DNA of 60,192 nucleotides. It comes from Prevotella sp. GTDB lineage: Bacteria; Bacteroidota; Bacteroidia; Bacteroidales; Bacteroidaceae. The position numbers were made by a program, and so were the translations under genes. The notes below the pieces were generated by a model. The model saw nothing but the letters and a program-made list of their open reading frames with translations, ran no database searches and was not told the DNA's origin. The DNA is taken from positions 1 to 60,192 of the forward strand of contig JAILFH010000052.1 of NCBI GenBank assembly GCA_024697645.1, given 5' to 3'. This document shows positions 17,083-25,900 of the stretch, piece after piece; within the stretch, counting starts at the first letter, position 1; each line of letters begins with the position of its first letter.

Positions 17083-17340
17083 GTTCTTTATATAAGATTG
17101 TTGATTGGCTTTCCGATACTTTTGCCTTGGGAACTTTGAACTTGTGAGCCTGCGCCTATTGGAATATTCCTTAATAGTTTTCCTGATACTTTGCTCCCGA
17201 GCCTTAATTGTTTTAGGTAATCTGCACCAATCCTTTATATTTTCTCTGGCAATTTGCACCAAAGCCTTTTAGCCCTTTACCTTTTATATAATAGAGAGGA
17301 CCTAATGTCTCTCTATTTGGAGAACTTGTTATAGGTCTCT
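17083..17340. other. Convergent intergenic region GH53-cdaA
   Basis: No gene seen. Near the cdaA end, AGAGAGGAC (about 17293) can pair with GTCTCTCT (about 17306) as an imperfect hairpin, and AGGTCTCTCTA (17332-17342) can alternatively pair with the same left arm; either could slow transcription of cdaA. The 69-codon minus-strand frame here shows no family features. Confidence 0.55.
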
Positions 17341-18114
17341 CTATGCGTTCATTTCTTTTGCCAAAACTGTTTCCAGTTCCTCTGCCGACAAACGCAGATG
17401 GAATTCGCCTTTAATGGCTACAGAGATTCGACCAGTTTCCTCACTGACGATAATGGCGATTGCGTCTGATGCCTGTGAGATTCCCAGACCAGCACGGTGG
17501 CGCAGACCCAGTTCTTTGGGAATATTCAGGTTGTGGCTTACAGGCAGAATACAGCCTGCAGCCTTGATGCGCTTCTTCGAGATAATCATTGCACCATCGT
17601 GCAAAGGGGAATTCTTGAAGAAAATGTTCTCAATCAGTCGCTGATTGATGCTGGCGTCAATCTTGTCGCCCGTCTCCACGATATCGTCAAGCGAAATGGC
17701 TCTTTCCACAACAATCAGCGCACCCACTTTTCCACGTGCCATATTCATACACGCCATCACAATCGGCATAATCGTCTCTTTGTCTTCCTCTGGTCCTTTG
17801 TCTTTCGATTTGAAGAAATGCAGGAATGATTTGAAGCGCTGATGGGCACCGAGTGTATAGAGGAATTTGCGGATTTCCTCCTGGAACAACACGATGAGGG
17901 CTATCACACCCACGCTGACCAACTTGTCGAGAATCGAGCCCATCAGACGCATCTCCAGCACTTGGCTGACGAATAGCCAAATCACTACAAATATCATGAT
18001 GCCGATAAAGACGTTCAGCGAACGGCTTTCCTTCATCAGTCGATAGATGTAGTAAAGCATGAGTGCGACAAGGAGAATGTCGATGAAATCTTTGATTCCG
18101 AAGTCGAATGGCAT
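17341..18114 (-). CDS. cdaA: Diadenylate cyclase CdaA
   Basis: A 257-residue membrane enzyme that joins two ATP into cyclic di-AMP. Three N-terminal helices (IDILLVALMLYYIYRLM, NVFIGIMIFVVIWLFVS, KLVSVGVIALIVLF) precede a DisA_N domain with the active-site motifs HDGAMII and LRHRAGLG. Cyclic di-AMP governs potassium and osmotic balance and wall stability in other bacteria. It is downstream of folP, 38 nt apart on the same strand, a pairing common in Bacteroidetes, and probably depends on the folP promoter. The length is normal. Confidence 0.95.
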   Translation of the reverse strand: MPFDFGIKDFIDILLVALMLYYIYRLMKESRSLNVFIGIMIFVVIWLFVSQVLEMRLMGSILDKLVSVGVIALIVLFQEEIRKFLYTLGAHQRFKSFLHFFKSKDKGPEEDKETIMPIVMACMNMARGKVGALIVVERAISLDDIVETGDKIDASINQRLIENIFFKNSPLHDGAMIISKKRIKAAGCILPVSHNLNIPKELGLRHRAGLGISQASDAIAIIVSEETGRISVAIKGEFHLRLSAEELETVLAKEMNA

Positions 18115-18152
18115 GTGAATTGAATTAGGATTTTATAGAGTATTTACGTATG

Positions 18153-18980
18153 TTAGTTATTTGCTGTCTTGCCGACAATCTTGATAGTTTCTACGGCTTC
18201 CCTGACGTCGTGAACGCGCAGGATGCTTGCACCTTTTTGTAGGGCGATTGTGTGGAGAGCCGTTGTTCCGTTCAAGGCTGTTGTTGCGTCACCACCCAGC
18301 GTCTTCCAGATCATGCTCTTGCGTGAGACACCCACGAGTAGCGGCAGTTTCATCACAGAGAGTTGTTCCAGTCGGGCCATCACGGCATAGTTCTCATCGA
18401 CACTTTTGCCAAAGCCGAAACCTGGGTCGAGGATAATGTCTTTCTGTCCCAATGCCCGCAGTTTCATCACGTCGTCTGCCCAAGCCTGTAGCATCGTTTC
18501 TATTGTGGGCTGCACTGACATCAGCACATAAGGAACGCCTAATTTGGCGATTGTTTCAAACATCGAACCTTCTTCGTTGATAGGCGTGTTTACAATGCCT
18601 GTTCGCCCACCTTCCGACACATCGTTGATGATGTCGGCGCCCCATTCTTCCACACAGCGGCGAGCCACTATCGGGCGGTAAGTATCCACACTCACAATGG
18701 CTTCAGGTACTTCGCGCCTCACTACCATCAATGCTTCTTGCAAACGGTTCATCTCTTCTTCCGCACTCACCTCTTCAGCGCCCGGTCGCGTAGAGAAGGC
18801 GCCCACGTCGATGATGCTTCCGCCTTCGGCCACTATTTGCTGTGCACGTTCGGCAATCTCGCGTTCCGTCTGCTTTCGGCTACCCGCATAGAAAGAATCG
18901 GGGGTGCAGTTCAGAATGCCCATCACCACCGGCTTCGTCAGGTCCATCAGTTGGCCTCGAACATTGATCGAGTATGTCAT
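18153..18980 (-). CDS. folP: Dihydropteroate synthase
   Basis: A 275-residue folate-pathway enzyme joining p-aminobenzoate to dihydropterin pyrophosphate; it is the sulfonamide target. Motifs in order: VMGILNCTPDSFY, IDVGAFSTRPGAEEV, SVDTYRP, INDVSEGG, ILDPGFGFGKSVDENY, GVSRKSMIW and the C-terminal RVHDVREAVE. Its -7 element ends 7 nt before the ATG, so the mRNA appears almost leaderless. First gene of a folP-cdaA operon, divergent from murF. Confidence 0.96.
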   Translation of the reverse strand: MTYSINVRGQLMDLTKPVVMGILNCTPDSFYAGSRKQTEREIAERAQQIVAEGGSIIDVGAFSTRPGAEEVSAEEEMNRLQEALMVVRREVPEAIVSVDTYRPIVARRCVEEWGADIINDVSEGGRTGIVNTPINEEGSMFETIAKLGVPYVLMSVQPTIETMLQAWADDVMKLRALGQKDIILDPGFGFGKSVDENYAVMARLEQLSVMKLPLLVGVSRKSMIWKTLGGDATTALNGTTALHTIALQKGASILRVHDVREAVETIKIVGKTANN

Positions 18981-18987
18981 ACGTCTG

Positions 18988-18995
18988 CAAAGATA
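18988..18995 (-). promoter_or_regulatory. -7 element of folP-cdaA
   Basis: TATCTTTG on the minus strand, only 7 nt from the folP ATG. No clear TTTG at -33. Confidence 0.55.
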
Positions 18996-19041
18996 GAAAA
19001 AATTTATGAACTACGGAACATCAACTATGAACTATTTTTCG

Positions 19042-19049
19042 TAACTTTG
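19042..19049 (+). promoter_or_regulatory. -7 element of murF
   Basis: TAACTTTG 22 nt before the murF ATG. An ATG at 19059 is out of frame and is not the start. Confidence 0.5.
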
Positions 19050-19071
19050 CAAAAATTTATGAATCAAACTC

Positions 19072-20421
19072 ATGGATATTAAAGAACTATATGCATTCTA
19101 TCAGCAGCACCCGGTCATTACGACCGATAGCCGCAACTGCCCGAAGGACAGTATTTTCTTCGCTTTGAAGGGTGGAAACTTCGATGGAAATCAGTTTGCA
19201 GTGCAGGCTTTGGAGAAAGGTTGCGCGCTGGCTATTGTTGACGATGAACAAGTGGCAATCAATCAGCCGCAACTCGTGATGGAAGGTCGTCTGCTGCTTG
19301 TTGCCGATGTGCTGCAGACATTCAAGAATCTTGCCCGCGAACATCGTCGCCAGTTTCAGATTCCTGTTTTGGCCATAACGGGAACGAATGGAAAGACAAC
19401 AACGAAGGAACTCGTACGCGCTGTGCTTGCAGAGAAATACAACGTCTTGGCAACTGAAGGCAACTTCAACAATGATGTAGGTGTGCCAAAGACGCTTTTC
19501 CGACTGAATGCTGATCATGATATTGCCGTCATTGAGATGGGTGCAAGTCACCCAGGTGACATTAAGACTTTGGCGGAAACTGCAGAACCCACTTGCGGAC
19601 TCATCACGAATGTTGGTAAGGCCCACCTGCAGGGTTTCGGTTCGCTCAAGGGAGTTATTCAGACTAAGGGTGAACTCTACGATTTCCTCGCTACTCGTCA
19701 GGAGAGCGTTATCTTCATCAATGCCGATAACGAGCATCTCGTGTCGATTCTTCCCGATACTGCTTGGGTTGCTCCCTACAGTCAGAATCCTGCTAATGCC
19801 GAAGGTTGCGTAGTTGGTCAGGTGGTTGCCTGCGATCCTTATCTGCGTCTTCGCTGGTGTGAGAATGGTCTTGACCTCGAAGACCGTAATGAAGAGCAAT
19901 CTTGGTACGAAGTTAGTACTCATCTCATAGGTAGTTATAATCTCGACAATGTGCTTGCTGCAATTACGGTTGGTTTGCAGTTTGCTGTTGAACCGGCTCA
20001 GATTTGTCATGCGTTGGAGAACTATCAGCCAACGAATAATCGTTCACAACTCACGGAGACTCCTCATAACCATCTGATTGTTGATGCCTATAATGCCAAT
20101 CCAACATCTATGGAGGCAGCACTCGACAATTTCAGCCTGATGCAGGTGAGCCCGAAAATGGCAATTATCGGTGAGATGCGCGAACTTGGTGAGAGCAGTC
20201 GTGAGGAACATGGCCATATCGTGAAGGTGCTGAAGCGTTGCCGTTTCGACAAAGTGTGGCTTGTCGGTGACGAGTTTGCCGACATTAAATGTCATTATCG
20301 TAAGTTCCATGATGTCAGCGAGGTGCGCGCAGCGATTGCTGAAGAGCAGCCTCAAGGCTATTATATTCTCATCAAAGGTTCTAATGGCACGCGCCTCTTT
20401 GAACTTCCCGAATTGCTGTAG
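19072..20421 (+). CDS. murF: UDP-MurNAc-tripeptide D-Ala-D-Ala ligase
   Basis: A 449-residue cytoplasmic Mur ligase that adds the D-Ala-D-Ala dipeptide to the peptidoglycan precursor, using ATP. The N-terminal domain has TDSRNCPKDSIFFALKGGNFDG; the P-loop AITGTNGKTTTKEL is near residue 103; then NFNNDVGVP, EMGASHPGDI, ITNVGKAHLQGFGS, GSYNLDNVLAA and DAYNANPTSMEAAL follow in the usual order. Length is typical. The gene sits alone, away from the division-wall cluster where murF is often found, and is divergent from folP. Confidence 0.95.
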   Translation: MDIKELYAFYQQHPVITTDSRNCPKDSIFFALKGGNFDGNQFAVQALEKGCALAIVDDEQVAINQPQLVMEGRLLLVADVLQTFKNLAREHRRQFQIPVLAITGTNGKTTTKELVRAVLAEKYNVLATEGNFNNDVGVPKTLFRLNADHDIAVIEMGASHPGDIKTLAETAEPTCGLITNVGKAHLQGFGSLKGVIQTKGELYDFLATRQESVIFINADNEHLVSILPDTAWVAPYSQNPANAEGCVVGQVVACDPYLRLRWCENGLDLEDRNEEQSWYEVSTHLIGSYNLDNVLAAITVGLQFAVEPAQICHALENYQPTNNRSQLTETPHNHLIVDAYNANPTSMEAALDNFSLMQVSPKMAIIGEMRELGESSREEHGHIVKVLKRCRFDKVWLVGDEFADIKCHYRKFHDVSEVRAAIAEEQPQGYYILIKGSNGTRLFELPELL

Positions 20422-20460
20422 ACCTTTCGATGATAATCAGAGGGTTCGGTAGTGAGGTCA

Positions 20461-20476
20461 TTTAGCGTACGCTAAA
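20461..20476. promoter_or_regulatory. Perfect 16-bp palindrome TTTAGCGTACGCTAAA
   Basis: Lies 39 nt after murF and about 46 bp before the -7 element of tRNA-Pro. An A-run, not a T-run, follows on the plus strand, so it is not a normal terminator for murF. It could be an operator. Confidence 0.45.
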
Positions 20477-20521
20477 CAAAAAAAACTTCATAAAAGTTGC
20501 ACGTAATTCAAAAATTCTGTG

Positions 20522-20529
20522 TAACTTTG
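20522..20529 (+). promoter_or_regulatory. -7 element upstream of tRNA-Pro
   Basis: TAACTTTG, 64 nt before the mature tRNA. GTTG at 20496-20499 is a possible but imperfect -33 with a 22-bp spacer. Confidence 0.5.
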
Positions 20530-20593
20530 CACCCGATTTGGAAAAATCACCTCTCGTAGAGGAAGTCCCTCTTCCCTGCAACATAGAGGTCTT

Positions 20594-20666
20594 CGGGATG
20601 TAGCGCAGTTGGTAGCGCACTACGTTCGGGACGTAGGGGTCGGGCGTTCGAGTCGCCTCATCCCGA
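20594..20666 (+). tRNA. tRNA-Pro (CGG)
   Basis: A 73-nt cloverleaf: acceptor CGGGATG pairs with CATCCCG (20659-20665), discriminator A at 20666; anticodon stem CTACG/CGTAG with loop TTCGGGA, so the anticodon is CGG; T loop TTCGAGT. CCA is not encoded. The 3' end is the left edge of an 88-bp tandem repeat. Confidence 0.95.
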
Positions 20667-20897
20667 CAGAAATCAAAAGGAATTCAGTGAACGGCTGAGT
20701 TCCTTTTTTGTTTATGGTACGTAGAGTTCTGAGCCAAATGCCGCCTCATCCCGACAGAAGTGAAAAGGAATTCAGTGAACGGCTGGGTTCCTTTTTGTTT
20801 TATGGTACGTAGAGTTCTGAGCCAAATGCCGCCTCATCCCGACAGAAGTGAAAAGGAATTCAGTGAACGGCTGGGTTCCTTTTTGTTTTATGGTACG
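20654..20897 (+). repeat. 88-bp tandem repeat carrying the tRNA-Pro 3' end and its terminator
   Basis: Units begin at 20654, 20742 and 20830, exactly 88 bp apart; the third stops near 20897. Each begins with CGCCTCATCCCGA, the last 13 nt of tRNA-Pro, followed by a terminator hairpin, and the first two end with GTTCTGAGCCAAATGC. The copies differ at only a few bases. The boundary lies inside the T arm of the tRNA. Confidence 0.95.
20675..20709 (+). terminator. tRNA-Pro terminator, first of three copies
   Basis: AAAAGGAA (20675-20682) pairs with TTCCTTTT (20700-20707), extended inward by TTCAG/CTGAG with one G-T pair; six T residues end the hairpin. Near-identical copies lie 88 and 176 bp downstream, so three terminators stand in series. 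Confidence 0.85.
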
Positions 20898-21036
20898 AGG
20901 AAAATAGAGTCAAAAACGGCCTCATTAGGCGATTCCCGTTTTCAATATTAGTTGGATTGAAAATCTTCAGAATGTGAAAAATGCGAAATTTCGAAAAAAA
21001 ATAATCTTTAAAATTGCGAATGTTCAAAATAAAGCA

Positions 21037-21044
21037 TAATTTTG
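21037..21044 (+). promoter_or_regulatory. -7 element of the fructan regulator gene
   Basis: TAATTTTG. The ATG of the regulator is at 21214, so the mRNA leader would be about 165 nt, long for this genome. Confidence 0.5.
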
Positions 21045-21081
21045 CAGCATCGCTATAGAATAATCAATTAGAACTATAACC

Positions 21082-21147
21082 ATGCGACATCATCAATCCG
21101 TTTTCTCCTTCTTCATAGGATTTCAAACTCAAGTTCAAGAGTGGTAA
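21082..21147 (+). CDS. Possible leader peptide of 21 codons
   Basis: The frame reads MRHHQSVFSFFIGFQTQVQEW and stops 66 nt before the regulator gene. It is the first ATG after the predicted transcription start and follows an A-rich stretch, which favours translation. There is no known family. It may be chance. Confidence 0.3.
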   Translation: MRHHQSVFSFFIGFQTQVQEW

Positions 21148-21213
21148 TCAGAAAATGAGAAGACTCGAGAATGAAACAAACTAGATGGTCAAAGGCTATT
21201 AATCTACTAACTT

Positions 21214-22761
21214 ATGATGAAAAATATAATTACTTTTTTACTTGTTCTCTTGTTGGCTTCATGTTCTGAGCAAGAGAAAATATACCATATTGGCGTATCA
21301 CAATGTTCATCGGGCCAATGGCGTGAGAAAGTAAACCGTGAGATGCTGGCTGCTCAGCACCTTTATGACTATAATGCCCTTGTCACAATAGCACAATCCT
21401 ATGATGATACTAACAAGCAGATAAAGCAGATAGACAGTTTGGCTGATGCAGGTATTGACTTGTTGGTCGTTGCTCCCAATGAGTCAGCGCCAATTACCCC
21501 AGCCATTAATCGAGTCAGGAAAAAAGGCATTCCTGTTATCTTTTTCGACCGTAAGGCTGAAACTACTGATTATACTGCATTCATAGGTGGTGACAATGTG
21601 GAAGCAGGTCAAACTGTGGGGCAATATGCCGTTCAACTTGCCAAAGGCATCAGTTCTGCTCATTCTGCTCGAAAGCCCTTAGTACTCGAAATAACGGGTG
21701 CCATGAGCACTTCACCGGCTCAGGAGCGTCACAAGGGATTCTCTCAGGTGCTGCAGAGCCAGAAGGAATATGATTACATCTGCGTAGAGGGCGACTGGAC
21801 ATCTGATAATGCCTACAAGATTTTTATGCAACAGATAGAGAAGCATCATGTGCCCGACATCGTGTTCTGTCATAATGATGGAATGACGACGGGGGTTTCT
21901 CGTGCCGTGAAGAAAGCCCGACTCGGCGAACAGGTGAAGATTCTGGGTATCGACGGTATGCCCGAAGAGGGCATTGCCTATATACAACAAGGTTCGTTGC
22001 ATGGCACCTATGTCTACCCCACACATGGCGAGGAGATTGTTCGTTTGGCGCTGAACATACTGACTGGGGAGAAGTATGAGCGAGAGAATAAACTTCAGGG
22101 TATGATGGTTACACCCGAAAATGTTGAAATCACTGCACTGAACAGTCGCGAACTAATTCGTCAGAATGATCATCTTATTACCATTCACGACAAACTGGAG
22201 AACTATTTTGGTCTTTACAATTCACAGCACAAGATGCTTATCGCCAGTCTGATTTGCATTGCTGTGCTTATTGCAGCCTTCATTTTGGCTTGGAGAGCAT
22301 ATATACAGACTCGTAAGACTATACGCAAGCGTCAGTCGATGAATGAGGAGCAGACGCTTTTCTATGCTGATGCCAGCAGGAGGAAAGTGCAGGAAATGTT
22401 CACTGATAAACAGGAGATGGCCCCAGCGCTTAACTCTCAGGATATGCTTTTTGCAGAAAAACTGAATGAGGCGATACGCAAGAACATGTCGAACCCAAAT
22501 CTGAAGATGGACGATTTGGGCGAAGAGGTGGGATTGAGTCGTGTACAACTATATAGAAAGGTGAAGAGCATCACCGGGTTGTCACCCGTTGAACTGTTGC
22601 GACAGATACGGCTTCAGCAGGCTTATGTACTGTTGGGCACAACAACAAAGACCGTTGCTGAAATTGCGTTCGAGGTGGGTTTCAACACACCAGGCTATTT
22701 TTCGAAATGTTTCCGTGAACAATATGGCAAGTTGCCGATGGATTTGCGCATAGGAAACTGA
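21214..22761 (+). CDS. Transmembrane regulator: periplasmic sugar-binding domain fused to AraC HTH
   Basis: A 515-residue regulator, probably of the fructan locus that follows. A lipoprotein-like N-terminus (LLLASC, Cys17) leads into a LacI/ribose-binding-type periplasmic domain (YHIGVSQCSSGQWRE, DLLVVAPNESAPITP, FFDRKAETTDYTAFIGGDN, CHNDGMTTGV, ILGIDGMPEEG). A single helix (residues 341-360, MLIASLICIAVLIAAFILAW) crosses the membrane, then a linker of about 50 residues and an AraC DNA-binding domain (about 412-515; MDDLGEEVGLSRVQLYRKVK and VAEIAFEVGFNTPGYFSKCF). The Bacteroides fructan regulator BT1754 is a hybrid two-component protein whose similar periplasmic domain binds fructose; here the kinase, ATPase and receiver modules are all missing. 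The lipobox conflicts with a membrane-crossing topology, so the N-terminus may simply be a signal anchor. Confidence 0.88.
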   Translation: MMKNIITFLLVLLLASCSEQEKIYHIGVSQCSSGQWREKVNREMLAAQHLYDYNALVTIAQSYDDTNKQIKQIDSLADAGIDLLVVAPNESAPITPAINRVRKKGIPVIFFDRKAETTDYTAFIGGDNVEAGQTVGQYAVQLAKGISSAHSARKPLVLEITGAMSTSPAQERHKGFSQVLQSQKEYDYICVEGDWTSDNAYKIFMQQIEKHHVPDIVFCHNDGMTTGVSRAVKKARLGEQVKILGIDGMPEEGIAYIQQGSLHGTYVYPTHGEEIVRLALNILTGEKYERENKLQGMMVTPENVEITALNSRELIRQNDHLITIHDKLENYFGLYNSQHKMLIASLICIAVLIAAFILAWRAYIQTRKTIRKRQSMNEEQTLFYADASRRKVQEMFTDKQEMAPALNSQDMLFAEKLNEAIRKNMSNPNLKMDDLGEEVGLSRVQLYRKVKSITGLSPVELLRQIRLQQAYVLLGTTTKTVAEIAFEVGFNTPGYFSKCFREQYGKLPMDLRIGN

Positions 22762-22783
22762 TAAAAATGTAAATTAAAGGGAT

Positions 22784-22843
22784 TCAACGAAAAGACCTTT
22801 ATATTCAACGATTGTTTCACGTAACATTTTTGCTAGTCAACGA
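22784..22843 (+). promoter_or_regulatory. Candidate operator: three TCAACGA boxes upstream of susC
   Basis: TCAACGA at 22784-22790, 22805-22811 and 22837-22843. The steps of 21 and 32 bp equal two and three helical turns, so all boxes face the same side of the DNA, 35 bp or more upstream of the -7 element. This is the arrangement expected for an AraC-type activator; that the adjacent regulator binds here is inference. Confidence 0.5.
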
Positions 22844-22877
22844 ACGATAATTAATAGTCTTTTGCGGTTAGAGTTGA

Positions 22878-22885
22878 TAAATTTG
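22878..22885 (+). promoter_or_regulatory. -7 element of the fructan locus
   Basis: TAAATTTG, 40 nt before the susC ATG. TTTG at 22861-22864 is too close (13-bp spacer) to be a normal -33, consistent with a promoter needing an activator. Confidence 0.55.
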
Positions 22886-22925
22886 CAACAGATTTTTTTG
22901 AAAACAACTCTAAACGGAAAAGTAA

Positions 22926-25900
22926 ATGGAAAAACTAAGAAGATTCCTTATGAGCATTGCGCTCATTTTTGCGAGTACATCTTTTATGTACGCGCAAACG
23001 GAAATCAATGGAACCGTAGTCGATGAGACCGGCGAGGGGGTCATCGGCGCTACCGTGATGGAAAAAGGCACGGCCAATGGTGTCGTTACCGATTTCGATG
23101 GAAACTTCAGACTAAAAGTTCAGTCTGGAGCAATTCTGGTCATCTCGTATGTGGGTTACACCACTCAAGAGGTGCCAGCCAGTCTTAACATGAAGGTTCT
23201 CTTGCAGGAAGATGCCAAGGCGCTCAACGAGGTTGTCGTGACAGGCTATACCACGCAGCGCAAGGCCGATCTGACGGGTGCAGTCAGCGTTGTTAGCGTT
23301 GACGAACTGCAGAAGCAAAACGAGAACAACCCCATGAAAGCACTTCAGGGACGTGTTCCTGGTATGAACATCTCGGCAGATGGTAATCCTTCGGGTGCAG
23401 CCACAGTACGTATTCGTGGTAACGGAACGCTCAACGATAACGATCCACTTTACATTATCGATGGTGTTCCAACAAAGGCAGGAATGCATGAGTTGAACGG
23501 CAACGACATTGAGTCAATTCAAGTGCTTAAGGATGCTGCTTCTGCTTCTATCTACGGTTCTCGCGCTGCCAATGGTGTTATCATCATTACTACCAAGAAA
23601 GGTAAGGATGGTAAGGTGAGAGTAGATTTCGATGCAAGTATTGCAGCCTCAATGTATGCGCATCGCATGAAGGTACTCAATGCTGAGCAGTGGGGGCAGG
23701 CATTCTGGCAGGCTCGTGTTAACGACAATCTGGATCCGAACAACAATAATCTCGGTTATTCGTTCGATTGGGGATACGATCAGCAAGGCAATCCTCAACT
23801 CAACAAAATTATCATGAGCAAGTATCTGGATGCTTCGAATACGGTTGAAGCAGCCAATACTGATTGGTTTGACGAGTCTACCCGTACAGGTCTTGTACAG
23901 AACTACAATCTCAGTGTAAGCAATGGCAACGAGCGCGGTTCGGCCTTCTTCTCTGTTGGTTACTACAAGAATCTTGGCATTATCAAGACCTCCGACTTCG
24001 AACGTTTTTCTGCTCGTATCAACACTGAGTATAAACTGATAGGCGACGTGCTCACCATTGGTGAAAACTTTACTCTCAACCGCACAAGCGAAGTTGGTGC
24101 ACCTGGCGGATTCTTGGAGAATGCATTGCAGTTTAATCCTAATTATCCTATTTATAATACAGTTGGTGAATATGCCAACCTTACAGGTGGTTATGCCGAC
24201 CGCGAGAACCCACTATCAACACTCTCGCGCAATGGCGACAACCGCTACAACTACTGGCGTACTTTCGGTGATGTTCATGTGAACCTTGCCCTGTTCAAAG
24301 GTTTCAACCTTCGCACTACGTTTGGTATCGACTACAGTCAGAAGCAGCAGCGCTTCTTCACCTATCCTATTCCCAACGGTAATGTGGGAAGAGACGAAAA
24401 TGGTGTGGAGGCCAAACAGGAGCATTGGATGAAGTGGATGTGGAATGCCGTAGCATCCTATAATCTGGAAGTTGGCAAACATCGTGCAGATGCTCTGCTG
24501 GGTGTGGAACTTAACCGTCAGGACGATATTTGGTTCTCGGGTTATCGTCAGAACTATGATGTGCTGAACACCGATTACATGTGGCCAAGCGCTGGTGCTG
24601 AGGGAACAGATAAGGCCTACGGTTCAGGTTCGGGATTCTCACTCGTTTCTTTCTTTGGTAAAATCAATTATACCTATGCCGACAGATATCTGGCTTCGGT
24701 CACTGTACGTCGCGATGGTTCAAGCCGTTTCGGTAAGAATAATAAATATGGTACTTTCCCATCAGTATCTTTGGGTTGGCGCATCAGTGAGGAAAATTGG
24801 ATGAAGGGCACTTCCTCTTGGCTTGATAATCTGAAACTTCGTGCTTCATGGGGACAGACCGGTAACCAGGAAATTTCCAATACGGCCCGCTACACCCTCT
24901 ACACAACCACTGGTAGCCTCAATTTTGGAGGTGATTCATATAATACAGGTTATGACATTCAGGGTACCAATGGTGGACACATCCTCGATAGTGGTTTCAA
25001 GCGTAACCAGATTGGTAATGACAACATCAAGTGGGAGACAACGACCCAGACGAACATCGGTCTTGATTTCGCTCTCTTCGGCAATTCGTTCTATGGAAGT
25101 TTCGACTGGTATAACAAGAAGACAACCGACATCCTTGTCAACATGCCAGGTGTAGGTATTATGGGTGAGGGTAGTGCAATGTGGATCAATGCGGGCGAGA
25201 TGCTCAACCGCGGTGTTGAACTCACACTCGGTCTGCGTGGCAAGAAGAACGACTTCCAATACGACATCACGGGTAATATCGGAACCAACCGGAATAAGAT
25301 TACTAAACTGCCGGAGACGATTGCTGCACGAGGCACATTCGGTGGTAATGGTGTCATGAGTGTTGTAGACCATCCTATGGGAGCACAAGTAGGTTATATC
25401 TTCGACGGTATTTTCCAGAATCAGGAGGAGATAGACAATCACGCCAAGCAGGAGGGTGCTGGAGTAGGTCGTATGCGTTTCCTCGACCTTAACAACGATG
25501 GCATCATCACCGAGGCCGACCAGGACTGGATTTATGATCCAACTCCAGACTTCACCTATGGCTTGAATGTTTATCTGCAGTATAAGAACTTCGATTTCAC
25601 TATGTTCTGGCAAGGTGTGCAGGGCGCAGACGTCATTACAATCGATTACAAGCGTCAGACTGATCTTTGGGCAGGTGTCAACGTGCCTAACCTGAACAAG
25701 GGCATCAGGGTGCTCGACGCATGGACACCCACTAATACGGGTTCCACGATTCCAGCCCTTACTACAATGGATACCAACAACGAGACACGCGTGTCTTCTT
25801 ACTATGTGGAAGACGGTTCGTTCCTGAAACTGCGTACCATTCAGTTCGGTTACAACTTCCCCCAGAGTCTTGTCAAGAAACTCTATATGCAGCGTCTGCG

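Larger units (their letters stand above)
20898..21213. other. Leader region of the fructan regulator gene
   Basis: Holds a -7 element (21037-21044) and a possible 21-codon leader frame (21082-21147). No other gene seen. Confidence 0.6.

Noticed and set aside
17053..17262. 69-codon minus-strand frame between GH53 and cdaA
   Set aside because: It overlaps the GH53 terminator, is basic and low in complexity, and has no promoter.
20760..20951. 63-codon frame in the tRNA-Pro repeats
   Set aside because: It repeats because the DNA repeats; it reads through two terminators and the tRNA end.
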